Assembly (NCBI RefSeq): GCF_000172175.1
Contig: NZ_ABJL02000008.1
Location: 2,418,001 to 2,482,000, forward strand
DNA: 64,000 nt
Direction of reading: 5' to 3'
Origin: Bacteroides intestinalis DSM 17393
Lineage (GTDB): Bacteria > Bacteroidota > Bacteroidia > Bacteroidales > Bacteroidaceae
The translations under genes and the position numbers were made by a program. Below, one piece after another: positions 44,623-54,670 of this stretch (positions within the stretch are counted from its first letter, which is position 1; each line of letters opens with the position of its first letter). Below the pieces are notes generated by a model. It had not been told where the DNA came from and did no database searches. It worked only from the letters and a program-made list of their open reading frames with translations.

Positions 44623-46179
44623 ATGAAGAAAAGTTTGTTTCCCCGTTTGGCGTTGATGGCTGTAGTGGTCGCTCTTGTCAGCGCATGTTCCCAGAAGAAG
44701 CAAGAATACACCGATGTGATTCCTGCCAATGCTCATACGGTAGTCAGCATCAACCTGAAATCATTGGCTGACAAAGCAGGCCTCAATGACAAGGAGAACA
44801 AAGAAGTACAGGAAAAGCTGACGAATGCTTTGAAGAGCGGCATGAACGCTGCAACATTCCAGCAAATGGAAATGATAATGAAAGATCCGAAGAAATCGGG
44901 AATCGATGTATCGGAACCTTTGTATATCTTCACCACGGAAACATTCCCTACTACTATCGTTGCCAAAGTCAGCAGTGAAGACGACCTGCATGCACTGCTG
45001 GAAACATTGGAGAAAGAAAAAGTCTGTCAGCCTCTGGCAAACGGTGACGGTTTTCAGTTCACACAAATGGGGAATCAGGTACTCATAGCATATACTCCTT
45101 CAGTGCTTATGCTGACCAATTATAGCGGCACTACCCAGCTTGAGAAAATCAAAGAGAATATTCCTGCCTTGCTGAAACAGACGAATGAAAACAGCATTGT
45201 TTCAACTACTATCTTCAAAAAGATGCAGAAGATGGGAGGAGATATCAGCACTATGTTCTCTCCGGCAAGCCTGCTGGGCCCTTATGCCAATATGATCAAA
45301 GCAAGCGATATGCCCTACAACATTGACCTGAAAGACATGAAAATGTTGGGAAGCCTTTCCTTTGATAAAGGTAAGGTAAGCATGAAGTATGAGAGCTTCA
45401 CAGAAAACCCGGAACTGCAAGCTTTGTTCGACAAGCAAAAGAAGGCAACCTGCCCCATAGAAAACACTTTCTTGAAATACTTCCCGAAATCCACCCTGAT
45501 GTATCTCAGCATGGGTATCAATGGAGAAGAGTTCTATAACATGTTGTTGGAAAATGAGCAGTTCCAGAAGAATTTCTCCATAGCCAAGGCTAATGAAGTA
45601 AAAGAGTTGTTCGGCACATTCCAGAAAGATATTGCAATGGGGCTGATAAACTTCACTATGAATAACGCTCCTACTTTCCTGATGTACGCCAGTGTAAAGA
45701 GTGCTGCCCCCGTACAGTTATTGTATGAGAAAAAAAGCGAACTGGGCTTAAAAAGAGGAGACGACATCCTGAAACTGGGAGAAAACGAATATGTATATAA
45801 ATCAAAGGAACTGAACCTGTTCTTCGGAGTTCGCAACAATAGTTTGTATGCTACGAATGACGAAATGTTGTACAAGAGCATAGATAAAGCCGTTAATCCA
45901 TCCATTAAGGATACCGAATTTGCATCCAACATCAAAGGTAAGAACAGTGCTTTCGTCATTAATGCTGAAGCAATTCTTGCTTTGCCAATTGTGAAGATGT
46001 TATCGGAATATGGCGGCACACAATATGCAACAGCTTTTGCTTTGGTTGACAAGATAGCTTATGTAGAGGCTGTTGGGGACCCCAATAATAATGCAGATAT
46101 GGTTATTCAACTGAAAGACAAAAACGTAAATGCATTGAAACAGATTGTAAACTTCATCAAAGAGTTTGCAGGCATCTAA
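44623..46179 (+). CDS. DUF4836 family lipoprotein
   Basis: A 518-residue lipoprotein (ALVSACSQKK). It matches the DUF4836 family of Bacteroidota in length and N-terminal pattern (YTDVIPANAHTVVSINLKSLADKAGL); the body consists of repeated FxxP and hydrophobic strands, with late strings GDDILKLGENEYVYKSKELNLFFGVRNNSLYATND and an NAEAILALPIV segment. No enzymatic motif is seen. Lies 24 bp after rsmE and 12 bp before the ABC ATPase gene, so it may work with the transporter at the envelope. Function unknown. Confidence 0.82.
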   Translation: MKKSLFPRLALMAVVVALVSACSQKKQEYTDVIPANAHTVVSINLKSLADKAGLNDKENKEVQEKLTNALKSGMNAATFQQMEMIMKDPKKSGIDVSEPLYIFTTETFPTTIVAKVSSEDDLHALLETLEKEKVCQPLANGDGFQFTQMGNQVLIAYTPSVLMLTNYSGTTQLEKIKENIPALLKQTNENSIVSTTIFKKMQKMGGDISTMFSPASLLGPYANMIKASDMPYNIDLKDMKMLGSLSFDKGKVSMKYESFTENPELQALFDKQKKATCPIENTFLKYFPKSTLMYLSMGINGEEFYNMLLENEQFQKNFSIAKANEVKELFGTFQKDIAMGLINFTMNNAPTFLMYASVKSAAPVQLLYEKKSELGLKRGDDILKLGENEYVYKSKELNLFFGVRNNSLYATNDEMLYKSIDKAVNPSIKDTEFASNIKGKNSAFVINAEAILALPIVKMLSEYGGTQYATAFALVDKIAYVEAVGDPNNNADMVIQLKDKNVNALKQIVNFIKEFAGI

Positions 46180-46191
46180 TCTCGATAAATA

Positions 46192-46836
46192 ATGGAAATC
46201 ATTCATCTGCGGCAAACACTTCCCCAAGTGTTTGCCGACCGGGATGCCATTTCATCCGACGTATGGCATCAAGACCTTGTGCTACAAAAAGGAGAGCGGT
46301 ATCTGATTGAAGCTGCTTCGGGCACAGGTAAATCCTCTCTATGCAGCTATATCTACGGATATCGCCGCGACTATCAGGGTATCATTAACTTCGATGAACG
46401 AAATATCCGTTCGCTCTCCATTCATGAATGGGTGGAATTGCGAAAACATTCATTGAGCATGCTGTTTCAGGAGCTACGTATCTTCCCTGAACTGACCGCA
46501 CTGGAGAATGTACAGTTGAAGAACCGGCTTACTAACTATAAGAAGAAAAAAGAAATCCTTGCTCTTTTTGAAACGCTCGGTATCACTGACAAAGTAAATG
46601 AAAAGGCTGGAAAGTTATCTTTCGGACAACAGCAACGCGTAGCTTTTATTCGTGCTCTCTGCCAACCGTTCGATTTCATTTTTCTGGATGAGCCTATCAG
46701 CCACCTGGATGATGATAACGGTACACTCATGGGACGTATACTGACCAAAGAGGCCGAACAGCAAGGTGCGGGAGTGGTTGTTACTTCCATTGGAAAACAT
46801 ATAGAGTTAGAATATAATAAAGTGATGAAACTATAA
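46192..46836 (+). CDS. ABC transporter ATP-binding protein
   Basis: A 214-residue ATPase. Walker A ASGTGKSSL (about 41-49), Q loop MLFQELRIFPELTALENV, signature LSFGQQQRVAFIRAL (the usual LSGGQ reads LSFGQ), Walker B FIFLDEPISHLD and an H-loop substitute near SIGKH. It is of the LolD/MacB/FtsE size class. The partner permease is the next gene, after an unusual 141-bp spacer with a long palindrome. Probably energises movement of a lipid, lipoprotein or signal across the inner membrane. Confidence 0.9.
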   Translation: MEIIHLRQTLPQVFADRDAISSDVWHQDLVLQKGERYLIEAASGTGKSSLCSYIYGYRRDYQGIINFDERNIRSLSIHEWVELRKHSLSMLFQELRIFPELTALENVQLKNRLTNYKKKKEILALFETLGITDKVNEKAGKLSFGQQQRVAFIRALCQPFDFIFLDEPISHLDDDNGTLMGRILTKEAEQQGAGVVVTSIGKHIELEYNKVMKL

Positions 46837-46837
46837 A

Positions 46838-46958
46838 ATTAGTGATTAGGGTTTAGTGATAAGTGATTAGCACCATGCGGAATGATAGCACAGCCTACTA
46901 ATCACTTATCACTAAACCCTAATCACTAATCACCTATCACTAAACGCTAATCACTAAT
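46838..46958. repeat. 33-bp perfect inverted repeat with a duplicated right arm
   Basis: Arms 46838-46870 and 46898-46930 are exact complements; loop of 27 nt. The segment 46931-46958 is a second copy of the last 28 nt of the right arm with 2 differences. All arms are built from TTAGTGATTAG/TAGTGATAAG words. It separates the ABC ATPase and permease genes, which read in the same direction. Confidence 0.85.
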
Positions 46959-46977
46959 AAAAGAACATAGAACTTCA

Positions 46978-48189
46978 ATGAACAAACTTGTTTGGAAACT
47001 TCTCCGCCAACACATCAGTATCGGACAACTGACCGGCTTTTTCCTCGCCAATATCTTTGGGATGCTGATTGTATTGTTGAGCGTGCAATTTTATAAAGAT
47101 GTCCTTCCCGTCTTCACGCAGGGAGATAGTTTCATGAAGAAGGATTATATCATCGCTACCAAAAAGATCAGCACCCTCGGCAGTATTACCGGACAAAGCA
47201 ATACTTTCTCCAAAGATGAAATTAAGGAACTGGAAGCACAACCCTTCACACGTAGTGTAGGCGCTTTTACACCTACCCTTTTCAAAGTATCAGCAGGGCT
47301 GGGAATGGAGCAAGCCGGTATCCGCATCTCTACGGATATGTTTTTTGAATCTGTTCCCGATGAGTTTGTAGATGTCAGCTTGGACAAATGGCACTTTGAC
47401 GAAGGTACACAAACCATACCTATTATCATTCCCCGTAACTACCTGAACCTTTATAACTTCGGTTTCGCACAGAGCCGCAACCTGCCGAAGTTGTCGGAAG
47501 GTGTAATGGGACTGATACAAATGGACATTGTGCTGCATGGCAACGGACGTGTAGAACAATACAAAGGGAATATTGTCGGTTTCTCCAACCGCTTGAACAC
47601 TATCCTTGTTCCACAATCGTTTATGGAATGGGCCAATCAGGCTTTCGCATCCGAAAGAGAAGCACAGCCTTCCCGCCTGATCGTAGAAGTAAAGAACCCT
47701 ACGGACACAACCATCACCGACTATTTTCAACTGAAGAACTATGAGACCGAAGGGGACAATCTGGATGCCGGAAAGACCACTTATTTCCTCCGCCTTATCA
47801 CAGGTATTGTTTCCGGCGTGGGACTGTTCATCAGCATCCTCTCTTTCTATATCCTGATGTTAAGCGTATTCCTGCTGCTTCAAAAGAATACGGCAAAGTT
47901 GGAGAACCTGTTATTAATAGGTTACAGTCCTTCTAAAGTCGCATTACCTTATCACGTATTGACCGTAGGATTGAATTTGCTGGTACTGATCCTTGCCATA
48001 GGCGGTGTGGCCTGGTTAAGATCTTACTATACAGGCGTCCTGCAAACTCTCATTCCACAATTGGAAACCGGGTCTCTCCTACCCTGTATTTTGGCTGGAA
48101 GTATCTTATTTATAGCAGTATCTGCCTTGAATATTCTTCTGATACGAAGGAAAGTACTCTCTATCTGGAAAGGAAGTAAAGAAAAGTAA
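46978..48189 (+). CDS. FtsX/MacB-type ABC transporter permease
   Basis: A 403-residue inner-membrane protein: one helix at the N-terminus (about 15-40, GFFLANIFGMLIVLLSV), a periplasmic domain of about 225 residues, then three helices near the C-terminus (about 268-300, 320-345, 360-385). This is the layout of FtsX/LolC/MacB permeases, which act by mechanotransmission rather than classic transport. Paired with the ATPase upstream and followed after 5 bp by the GT51 gene, suggesting work in cell-wall or envelope assembly. The substrate is unknown. Confidence 0.85.
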   Translation: MNKLVWKLLRQHISIGQLTGFFLANIFGMLIVLLSVQFYKDVLPVFTQGDSFMKKDYIIATKKISTLGSITGQSNTFSKDEIKELEAQPFTRSVGAFTPTLFKVSAGLGMEQAGIRISTDMFFESVPDEFVDVSLDKWHFDEGTQTIPIIIPRNYLNLYNFGFAQSRNLPKLSEGVMGLIQMDIVLHGNGRVEQYKGNIVGFSNRLNTILVPQSFMEWANQAFASEREAQPSRLIVEVKNPTDTTITDYFQLKNYETEGDNLDAGKTTYFLRLITGIVSGVGLFISILSFYILMLSVFLLLQKNTAKLENLLLIGYSPSKVALPYHVLTVGLNLLVLILAIGGVAWLRSYYTGVLQTLIPQLETGSLLPCILAGSILFIAVSALNILLIRRKVLSIWKGSKEK

Positions 48190-48194
48190 AGAGT

Positions 48195-50126
48195 ATGATA
48201 AAACGAAAAGTAAAAAGAATAATAGTAGCATGTCTCATGCTGCTATTTCTTTTATCAGCAGGAATTTTTATCTTTCGGGGAAGCCTACTGCGTCACATCG
48301 CAGATCAACGTATTACCCTACTGGAACAGCGTTATGGGCTGGATATCAGCTACAGAGAACTCCATATGAAGGGCCTGAACACAATCGCTATCGACGGACT
48401 GAGCGTAGTTCCGCAGGAAAGAGATACACTGTTTGCCCTGCAATCCCTCAATGTTCGTATCGGCCTTTGGAAACTGATGTGGGGAGATATCAAGATTAAA
48501 GAAGTCCGGCTCGACGGCCTCTCACTCAATTTCATTAAAAAGGACTCCATAGCTAATTACGATTTTCTTTTCCGTACTTCTGCCGAGCCCACCTCTCCCA
48601 GTGAACAAAGTTCCAGTACCGATTATACCCGTCGCATCAATACAACATTAAACCTCCTTTTCGGATTATTACCCGGCAATGGAGAACTCACCCACCTTAC
48701 TATCACTGAACGGAAAGATCATAACTTTGTCAGTTTCCGCATTCCCCGTTTCGTTATTGACGACTACCATTTCCTGTCCGAAATAACAGTTCAGGAAGAC
48801 AGTTTAAATCAACAATGGAATACTGAAGGAGAATTTAATCCTTCGGAAAGACGGTTGTATGCCACTTTGCATGCTCCACAACTGACTGTTCCCTATATCA
48901 ACCGCCGATTTGGTGCAGAAGTACAATTTGACAGCCTGACATGTAATTTCTCACAGGAAAAGGTAAGTGGCGGAATCACTCGCTTGGTCGGCCAGTCGGA
49001 AGTACGGGGATTGCAAGTATATCATAAACGATTGTCTCCCGAAACCATCAATCTGGATCGCGGTCAACTGGACTTCTATGTTAATGTCAGTCCACAGGCT
49101 GTAGAACTGGATAGTGCCAGCCTTGTACGCTTCAATGCATTGACCTTTCATCCTTATTTTAGGGCAGAACGCGTTGGAGAAAAGACCAATCAAAAAGAGT
49201 GGCACTTTACAGTTTCCGTTCGTAAACCCTGGTTCACTTCGGAAGAACTGTTCGGTTCGCTGCCCAAAGGACTTTTTGAGAATCTGGAAGACCTCAGCAC
49301 TACCGGACAATTAGCTTATCATTTTCTACTGGATGTAGATTTCTCACAACTGGATAGCCTAAAGTTTGAATCGGAACTGAAGGAGAAAGATTTCCGTATT
49401 CTTCATTATGGAAAGACGGATTTGGGTAAGATGTCCGGTGAGTTTATCTATACAGCTTACGAAAACGGACAACCGGTATATACGTTCCCTGTCGGTCCGT
49501 CATGGGAACATTTTACACCACTGGACAGCATTTCTCCCTTGCTGCAAATGTCTGTTATGCAAAGTGAAGACGGAGCATTCTTCTATCACCGGGGATTCCT
49601 GCCGGACGCTATGCGCGAAGCTTTGATTCATGATCTGGAAGTCCGTAAATTTGCTCGCGGAGGTAGCACGATCTCCATGCAATTAGTAAAGAATGTCTTC
49701 CTGAACCGCAATAAGAATATAGCCCGCAAACTGGAAGAAGCGCTTATCGTCTGGCTCATCGAAACCGAACACCTCACCCCAAAGGCCCGCATGTACGAAG
49801 TTTACCTGAATATAGCCGAATGGGGGCCTATGGTTTACGGTATCCATGAAGCAGCTGATTTCTATTTCGCCAAGCGTCCTTCACAATTGAGTATAGAGGA
49901 ATCTATCTTTCTTGCTTCCATTGTTCCTAAACCGAAACACTTCAAAAACTCATTTACTACAGGCGGCAAACTGCAAGAGAGTCAGGAAGGTTACTTCCGC
50001 CTGATTGCAGAAAGACTGGCCAAGAAAGAAGTGATTACCGATGCACAAGCGGCACAGGTAAACATTAATAATGTGGTACTAAAAGGAGTGGCTAAATCAA
50101 GTTTTGTAAGTGAAGGTTGGCAATAA
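48195..50126 (+). CDS. AsmA-like domain fused to GT51 peptidoglycan glycosyltransferase
   Basis: A 643-residue protein with one N-terminal membrane anchor (about 9-28). Residues about 30-400 resemble AsmA/DUF748-type bridge domains (GLDISYRELHMKGLNTIAIDGLSVV, IKIKEVRLDGLSLNFIKK). From about 430 a GT51 domain follows: EDGAFFYHRG with catalytic E458, then RGGSTISMQLVKNVFLN, RKLEEALIVWLIE and YLNIAEWGP. No transpeptidase domain is present, so it could polymerise glycan strands without cross-linking them. It ends the run with the ABC genes. The N-terminal assignment is from pattern only. Confidence 0.85.
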   Translation: MIKRKVKRIIVACLMLLFLLSAGIFIFRGSLLRHIADQRITLLEQRYGLDISYRELHMKGLNTIAIDGLSVVPQERDTLFALQSLNVRIGLWKLMWGDIKIKEVRLDGLSLNFIKKDSIANYDFLFRTSAEPTSPSEQSSSTDYTRRINTTLNLLFGLLPGNGELTHLTITERKDHNFVSFRIPRFVIDDYHFLSEITVQEDSLNQQWNTEGEFNPSERRLYATLHAPQLTVPYINRRFGAEVQFDSLTCNFSQEKVSGGITRLVGQSEVRGLQVYHKRLSPETINLDRGQLDFYVNVSPQAVELDSASLVRFNALTFHPYFRAERVGEKTNQKEWHFTVSVRKPWFTSEELFGSLPKGLFENLEDLSTTGQLAYHFLLDVDFSQLDSLKFESELKEKDFRILHYGKTDLGKMSGEFIYTAYENGQPVYTFPVGPSWEHFTPLDSISPLLQMSVMQSEDGAFFYHRGFLPDAMREALIHDLEVRKFARGGSTISMQLVKNVFLNRNKNIARKLEEALIVWLIETEHLTPKARMYEVYLNIAEWGPMVYGIHEAADFYFAKRPSQLSIEESIFLASIVPKPKHFKNSFTTGGKLQESQEGYFRLIAERLAKKEVITDAQAAQVNINNVVLKGVAKSSFVSEGWQ

Positions 50127-50403
50127 AGCAAAACTGTACAAAAATGAATAAATCTATGTTTTTTATATGCAATTTTTATCTCTTTTCTTTCTTGTCTTGT
50201 CACTTTCCCCACCCTCTCTCAGATACCTTCAGGATGGGGGTACAATGAGTCAGGGACTGAAAGGCATTCACTCAACGAATCGGAGGAGTAGCTGAAGGAA
50301 AGGAAGAAATTTACAAGTTTTTTGTAAGTATAATTACCAACTGATGAAATATACAATGAATCACCATCTAACTCATATCGGAAAAGGAAGGAATAAAAAA
50401 AGA

Positions 50404-50502
50404 GTGATAAGGTGGTAAGGTGTGATAGGGTGATAAAGTGGCTGCGCTATATATCAAAGAGTCTTATCCCGCTATCACTTTATCACCCTACCACCTTATC
50501 AC
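50404..50502. repeat. Long inverted repeat between convergent GT51 and sensor genes
   Basis: Left arm 50404-50440, right arm 50476-50502. They are complementary over 27 bp, except that the left arm has a 10-nt insertion (AGGTGTGATA). The arms consist of GTGATAAGG/GGTGGTAA words. Likely a bidirectional terminator. The remainder of the 418-bp spacer (50127-50544) shows no gene. Confidence 0.75.
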
Positions 50503-50544
50503 ATTTTGTTCATAACCCGTCCATATTAAATAAATTCCTAAAAC

Positions 50545-53500
50545 TTATCCCTGATGCGCCAACATATACTCCTTAGGCGACATGCCATGCACTTCCTTGA
50601 AAGAACTGGAAAAATGCGACAAGTTCGTGTAGCCCGTAGCATACGCTACTTCGGATACTGTCAGTTTCTTCTCTTTCAACAAGGCAGCAGCCTGCTGTAA
50701 GCGGATATTCTTAATAAAGTCGCGTGCCGAAAGATTTGTCAGTTCTTTCAGTTTCCGGTGCACATGGACACGACTTAAGCCCACATTCGCCGCCAACATT
50801 TCCACATTGAGATCCGGATTGGACAGATTCTCGTTGATAACCTTCATTATCTTACTCATCAATATCTCATCTGCCGATTTCATACTCAACTTCTGTACCT
50901 TATCTTCCTGCTGCTGCGCACCGCTGAACTTGCTCTTCAGCAGTTTACGATTAGCAATCAGATTAGCAATCGTACTCTTCAGAAGTTCCGTATTGAAAGG
51001 CTTCACCATATAAGCATCCGCACCGGTTGCCATACCTTCCATGGTATCCTCGGGCTTGGATTTAGCCGTTAACAAGATTACAGGCACATGATTGACATTC
51101 GTATTCTGCTTAATCTTCCGACATAATGATAATCCATCCATTTCCGGCATCATGATATCGCTGATCACCAAGTCAGGAGTATCTGCAAGGATCGTATCAT
51201 AAGCCTCCCTACCATTCTTCCGGGTCATAATCCGATAATCCCCTTCCAATTCTTCTTTCAGGTAAGAGAGGATTTCTTCCTCATCCTCCACTATCAATAT
51301 GCGCATGCGATTTTTCGACTTACCCGCCTTCTTGCTTTCTTCGTCCTCTTCTTCTTCAAAGGCTCCCTCTAAATCCGTCTTCTCCGGTTTAACCCACACG
51401 GTATGAGGGGTGATGACTGCTTCCACATCTTCCAGTTCGTCCGTACGCAGATGGGCAGAGCCCAACGGTATACGGATAATAAAACGGCTACCCGGAGCAT
51501 CTTCCCGATTCTCTGCCAGGATGATGCCATGATGCAGTTCCACCAATGAACGGGACAAATGCAAACCGATACCCGTACCGAAGTTCGATTTAGTCACATC
51601 ATTATCTATCTGATAGAACCGTTCGAAGATACGCTCTATCTTTTCCCGGTCGAGTCCGATGCCGTTATCCGTCACAGTTATTTCAAAGTACTCCTTCAGC
51701 GGATCACGCCGGGTGGAATCACGTCCGGTAGAAAGTGTAACCGTAATCTCTCCTTGCTCCGGTGTGTACTTAAAGGCATTGGAGAATATATTCATCAGTA
51801 TCTTATCGAAGTTATTCATATCCACCCATACCTTCAACTGCGGCATGACGTGTTCGAAACTGAAATGTATCTTCTTCTTCCGCGCCATATAGTCGAAAGT
51901 AAGCATCACATCGTCAATGAAACCCACCATATCCGTCTCCCGGAATTTCATGAACATCTGTCCTTTATCCAGCTTACGAATGTCCATCAATTGGTTTATC
52001 AGGCGAAGAATACGTTGTGCATTCCGGTAAATCATCAGGTAAGTCTTCTGTACTTCTCCTCCCTTCTTTTCAGCCAGCAATTTCTCCAGAGGATTAATAA
52101 TCAGCGTCATCGGAGTACGTATCTCATGCGAGATATTGATGAAGAACTGCAGCTTCGCTTCATTCAATTGTTCGGCATGTTCGCGCTTCATGATTTCACG
52201 GCGATGGCGCATACGCGACAGGATATAATTCACAATACCCAATACAAGCAAGCCGAACAGGAACGCATAAATACAATACGCCCACCACATCTCATACCAG
52301 GGCGGAGTAATCAGTATCTTCACAGTACGTATCTCCGAAAGATTGCCATGACTCAACGCCCGCACATGGAAAGTATATTTGCCGGGCAGAAGATTATTAT
52401 ACGTCACCCGGTTCACCCCCGGCTCAGTGCTAAGCCACTGGTTACTCAGTTCTTCAATCTTATACTGATAGGATATCTGTTCCGGATTGTTGTATTGCAA
52501 CGTAGAGAACACAATGCTGAACGTATTATCATAATGAGCCAACTGGAACATATTCGCATCCGGCACAGATGTATAAATAACGGTATGTCTTCCCGAACGT
52601 GTATTCTTCCGTACAGGCTGGTTAAAGATAGAGAAATCCGTAATCCAGACCTTGGCATCTTTCAGCACGCTCTCTATAGATGAAGGCTGAAAATAAGTGA
52701 TACCATTGATTCCACCGAAATAGACTTTCCCAGCCTCGTCCTTATAGAATGCACCGTGCGTAAACTCGTTTCCCTGCAAACCATCGCCCGCATAATAATT
52801 GATATAACGGCCGGTTTTAGCATCATACTTGCAGATACCCATATAGGTGCTGATCCACATATTGTGCTCCTCGTCCTCACAAATTCCACAGATTACATTA
52901 TTCGGCAAACCATCCGCCACCGTAAAGCAAGTAAGCTCATCAGTCTTCTTGTTGAAGCAATATAAACCGTCTGTCGTACCTGCCCAGATATTTCCGGCAT
53001 GGTCTTCTTGCACTACATAGCCCACCCGGTCTTCAACCAGGGTGTTCACCTTCCGGTAATTAATAAAACTCTCATTAACCGGATTGAAACAACTAATGCC
53101 TTTATAATGCCCCAGCCAGATCATTCCCTCACTGTCACAAAAGATGTAGTTCACCCAGTCATTGGCCAATTCATTCCTCGTCAGGTCGCCCGTTTCGTCT
53201 TTAGACGACTCGTAGTGTTTCAACTCTTTCGTCACCAGATTATACTGATAGAAACCCGAACCGAAAGTAGCGATATAAAGATTCTTATGCCGATCTTCCG
53301 TAATTGAGAATATCTTCTCGTTGTCAACGGGCAGCGGGTACTCACACTCACCGGTTCTTCGGTTTAGTTTTGCCAATCCCCGGGTGTACGTGCCGAGCCA
53401 AAAATCTCCGTTCGTATCCTCGTACATACACATAATAGTATTAGCCATCGAACGCGGGTCATTGCCGGGCTGATAATGTCGCAGCCTCTTTCCTTCCGCA

Positions 53501-54639
53501 TCCAGTTCAAATATTCCTTCATTGTCCGCCCCTACCCACAGATGACGATTACTGTCCTGATAAATAGACATTACACATCCTTGTCCGATGGGATTATAAT
53601 GAATGGACTTATTGCCATAATACTCAAACGGATTTTCCTGCTTCGGCATCAGTACAATACCCTTCTGAAATAATCCTACCCACAGGTTCTTGTCTCGGTC
53701 TTCCATGATAGCGTGTATCTTTCCTTCCGAAAAATCCAGCGGCGCGGAATTGATACTATAATCCTCTATCTTTCCGGTCATCCGGTTGTAAGTCTTCAGT
53801 CCCTGACCGTCGGTACCGATCAGCAAACGGTCGTCCACTAACGTCAGACAATAGATGGACAGTTCCTCACCGCCCATATAGGGAACAGGAACAAAGCGGT
53901 TCTGCTCACGCTCATAACGGGACAAGCCATGCTTTTGAGTGCCAATAAACAAATTCCCGTACTTATCTTCACCGATAGCCGACACATAGTTATCATTAAT
54001 CACCGGGTATCTGAACACACGAACTTCCTGCGTAGCAGGCAGATAGCAGATCAATCCATGTCCTTCCGTACCGATCCATATATTGTAATGAGAGTCTTCA
54101 TATAAGTTCGACTGAAAGTTATAATTCACTTGCCTCATGATAGCGTCAATGGACTCCGCCTGCTGCTTCTCCTCGTCCAAGCGGAAAATGCCCTGCCCGG
54201 TAGTTACCACCCAAATCTCACCATTATGCAATTTCTGCATCTGCGTGATGTGTGGAAAAACCCGCTTGCCCGCACGTATCATTGGAATCTCCCGGAAAGT
54301 ATCTGTTTCCGAATCATACTTCATCAACCCGTCAATGCAGCCTACCAGCAGATTCTGCCGACTGTCTTCAAAAAGCGTGCGCACATAATTGTTTTTGATG
54401 GAAGTGGAGTCGCCGGACACATGTTTATAGTTAGAAAACCGAAGCCCATCGAAACGGTTCAGTCCGTACTCAGTAGCTATCCAGATGAATCCACGCTTAT
54501 CCTGAAAGATCTGGTTGATAAGACTGCTGGATAATTCATTGTTAGTGGAATAAAACTTACCGGTCTGCGCTGCCAAAGGCAGAACAACCAAGCACAACAA
54601 TAAGACTATAAGGGGGGCTTTGTTAGGAGCTGTTTTCAT
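50545..54639 (-). CDS. Hybrid two-component system sensor-regulator of the xylan PUL
   Basis: A 1364-residue one-protein signalling system. Signal peptide (ending PLAAQ), periplasmic two-propeller sensor with some 14 Reg_prop-type repeats (about 30-690, IWIATEYGLNRFDG-like), a Y_Y_Y domain (about 710-770), a membrane helix (about 780-805), HisKA with H838 in ISHEIRTP, ATPase (NAFKYTPEQG, DNGIGLDRE, GTGIGLHLSRSL), a receiver with D1161 in VISDIMMPEMDG, and a C-terminal AraC-type DNA-binding domain (about 1260-1364). Such proteins sense breakdown oligosaccharides in the periplasm and activate the adjacent PUL. It is divergent from the xylan SusC gene, whose promoter region carries likely target sites. 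Confidence 0.96.
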   Translation of the reverse strand: MKTAPNKAPLIVLLLCLVVLPLAAQTGKFYSTNNELSSSLINQIFQDKRGFIWIATEYGLNRFDGLRFSNYKHVSGDSTSIKNNYVRTLFEDSRQNLLVGCIDGLMKYDSETDTFREIPMIRAGKRVFPHITQMQKLHNGEIWVVTTGQGIFRLDEEKQQAESIDAIMRQVNYNFQSNLYEDSHYNIWIGTEGHGLICYLPATQEVRVFRYPVINDNYVSAIGEDKYGNLFIGTQKHGLSRYEREQNRFVPVPYMGGEELSIYCLTLVDDRLLIGTDGQGLKTYNRMTGKIEDYSINSAPLDFSEGKIHAIMEDRDKNLWVGLFQKGIVLMPKQENPFEYYGNKSIHYNPIGQGCVMSIYQDSNRHLWVGADNEGIFELDAEGKRLRHYQPGNDPRSMANTIMCMYEDTNGDFWLGTYTRGLAKLNRRTGECEYPLPVDNEKIFSITEDRHKNLYIATFGSGFYQYNLVTKELKHYESSKDETGDLTRNELANDWVNYIFCDSEGMIWLGHYKGISCFNPVNESFINYRKVNTLVEDRVGYVVQEDHAGNIWAGTTDGLYCFNKKTDELTCFTVADGLPNNVICGICEDEEHNMWISTYMGICKYDAKTGRYINYYAGDGLQGNEFTHGAFYKDEAGKVYFGGINGITYFQPSSIESVLKDAKVWITDFSIFNQPVRKNTRSGRHTVIYTSVPDANMFQLAHYDNTFSIVFSTLQYNNPEQISYQYKIEELSNQWLSTEPGVNRVTYNNLLPGKYTFHVRALSHGNLSEIRTVKILITPPWYEMWWAYCIYAFLFGLLVLGIVNYILSRMRHRREIMKREHAEQLNEAKLQFFINISHEIRTPMTLIINPLEKLLAEKKGGEVQKTYLMIYRNAQRILRLINQLMDIRKLDKGQMFMKFRETDMVGFIDDVMLTFDYMARKKKIHFSFEHVMPQLKVWVDMNNFDKILMNIFSNAFKYTPEQGEITVTLSTGRDSTRRDPLKEYFEITVTDNGIGLDREKIERIFERFYQIDNDVTKSNFGTGIGLHLSRSLVELHHGIILAENREDAPGSRFIIRIPLGSAHLRTDELEDVEAVITPHTVWVKPEKTDLEGAFEEEEDEESKKAGKSKNRMRILIVEDEEEILSYLKEELEGDYRIMTRKNGREAYDTILADTPDLVISDIMMPEMDGLSLCRKIKQNTNVNHVPVILLTAKSKPEDTMEGMATGADAYMVKPFNTELLKSTIANLIANRKLLKSKFSGAQQQEDKVQKLSMKSADEILMSKIMKVINENLSNPDLNVEMLAANVGLSRVHVHRKLKELTNLSARDFIKNIRLQQAAALLKEKKLTVSEVAYATGYTNLSHFSSSFKEVHGMSPKEYMLAHQG

Positions 54640-54662
54640 TGCATTCTATACTTAAAGGTAAA

Positions 54663-54670
54663 CAAAGATA
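54663..54670 (-). promoter_or_regulatory. -7 box of the hybrid sensor gene
   Basis: Minus-strand TATCTTTG, 24 bp before the ATG at 54639; leader of less than 20 nt. No -33 box is clear. Confidence 0.5.
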
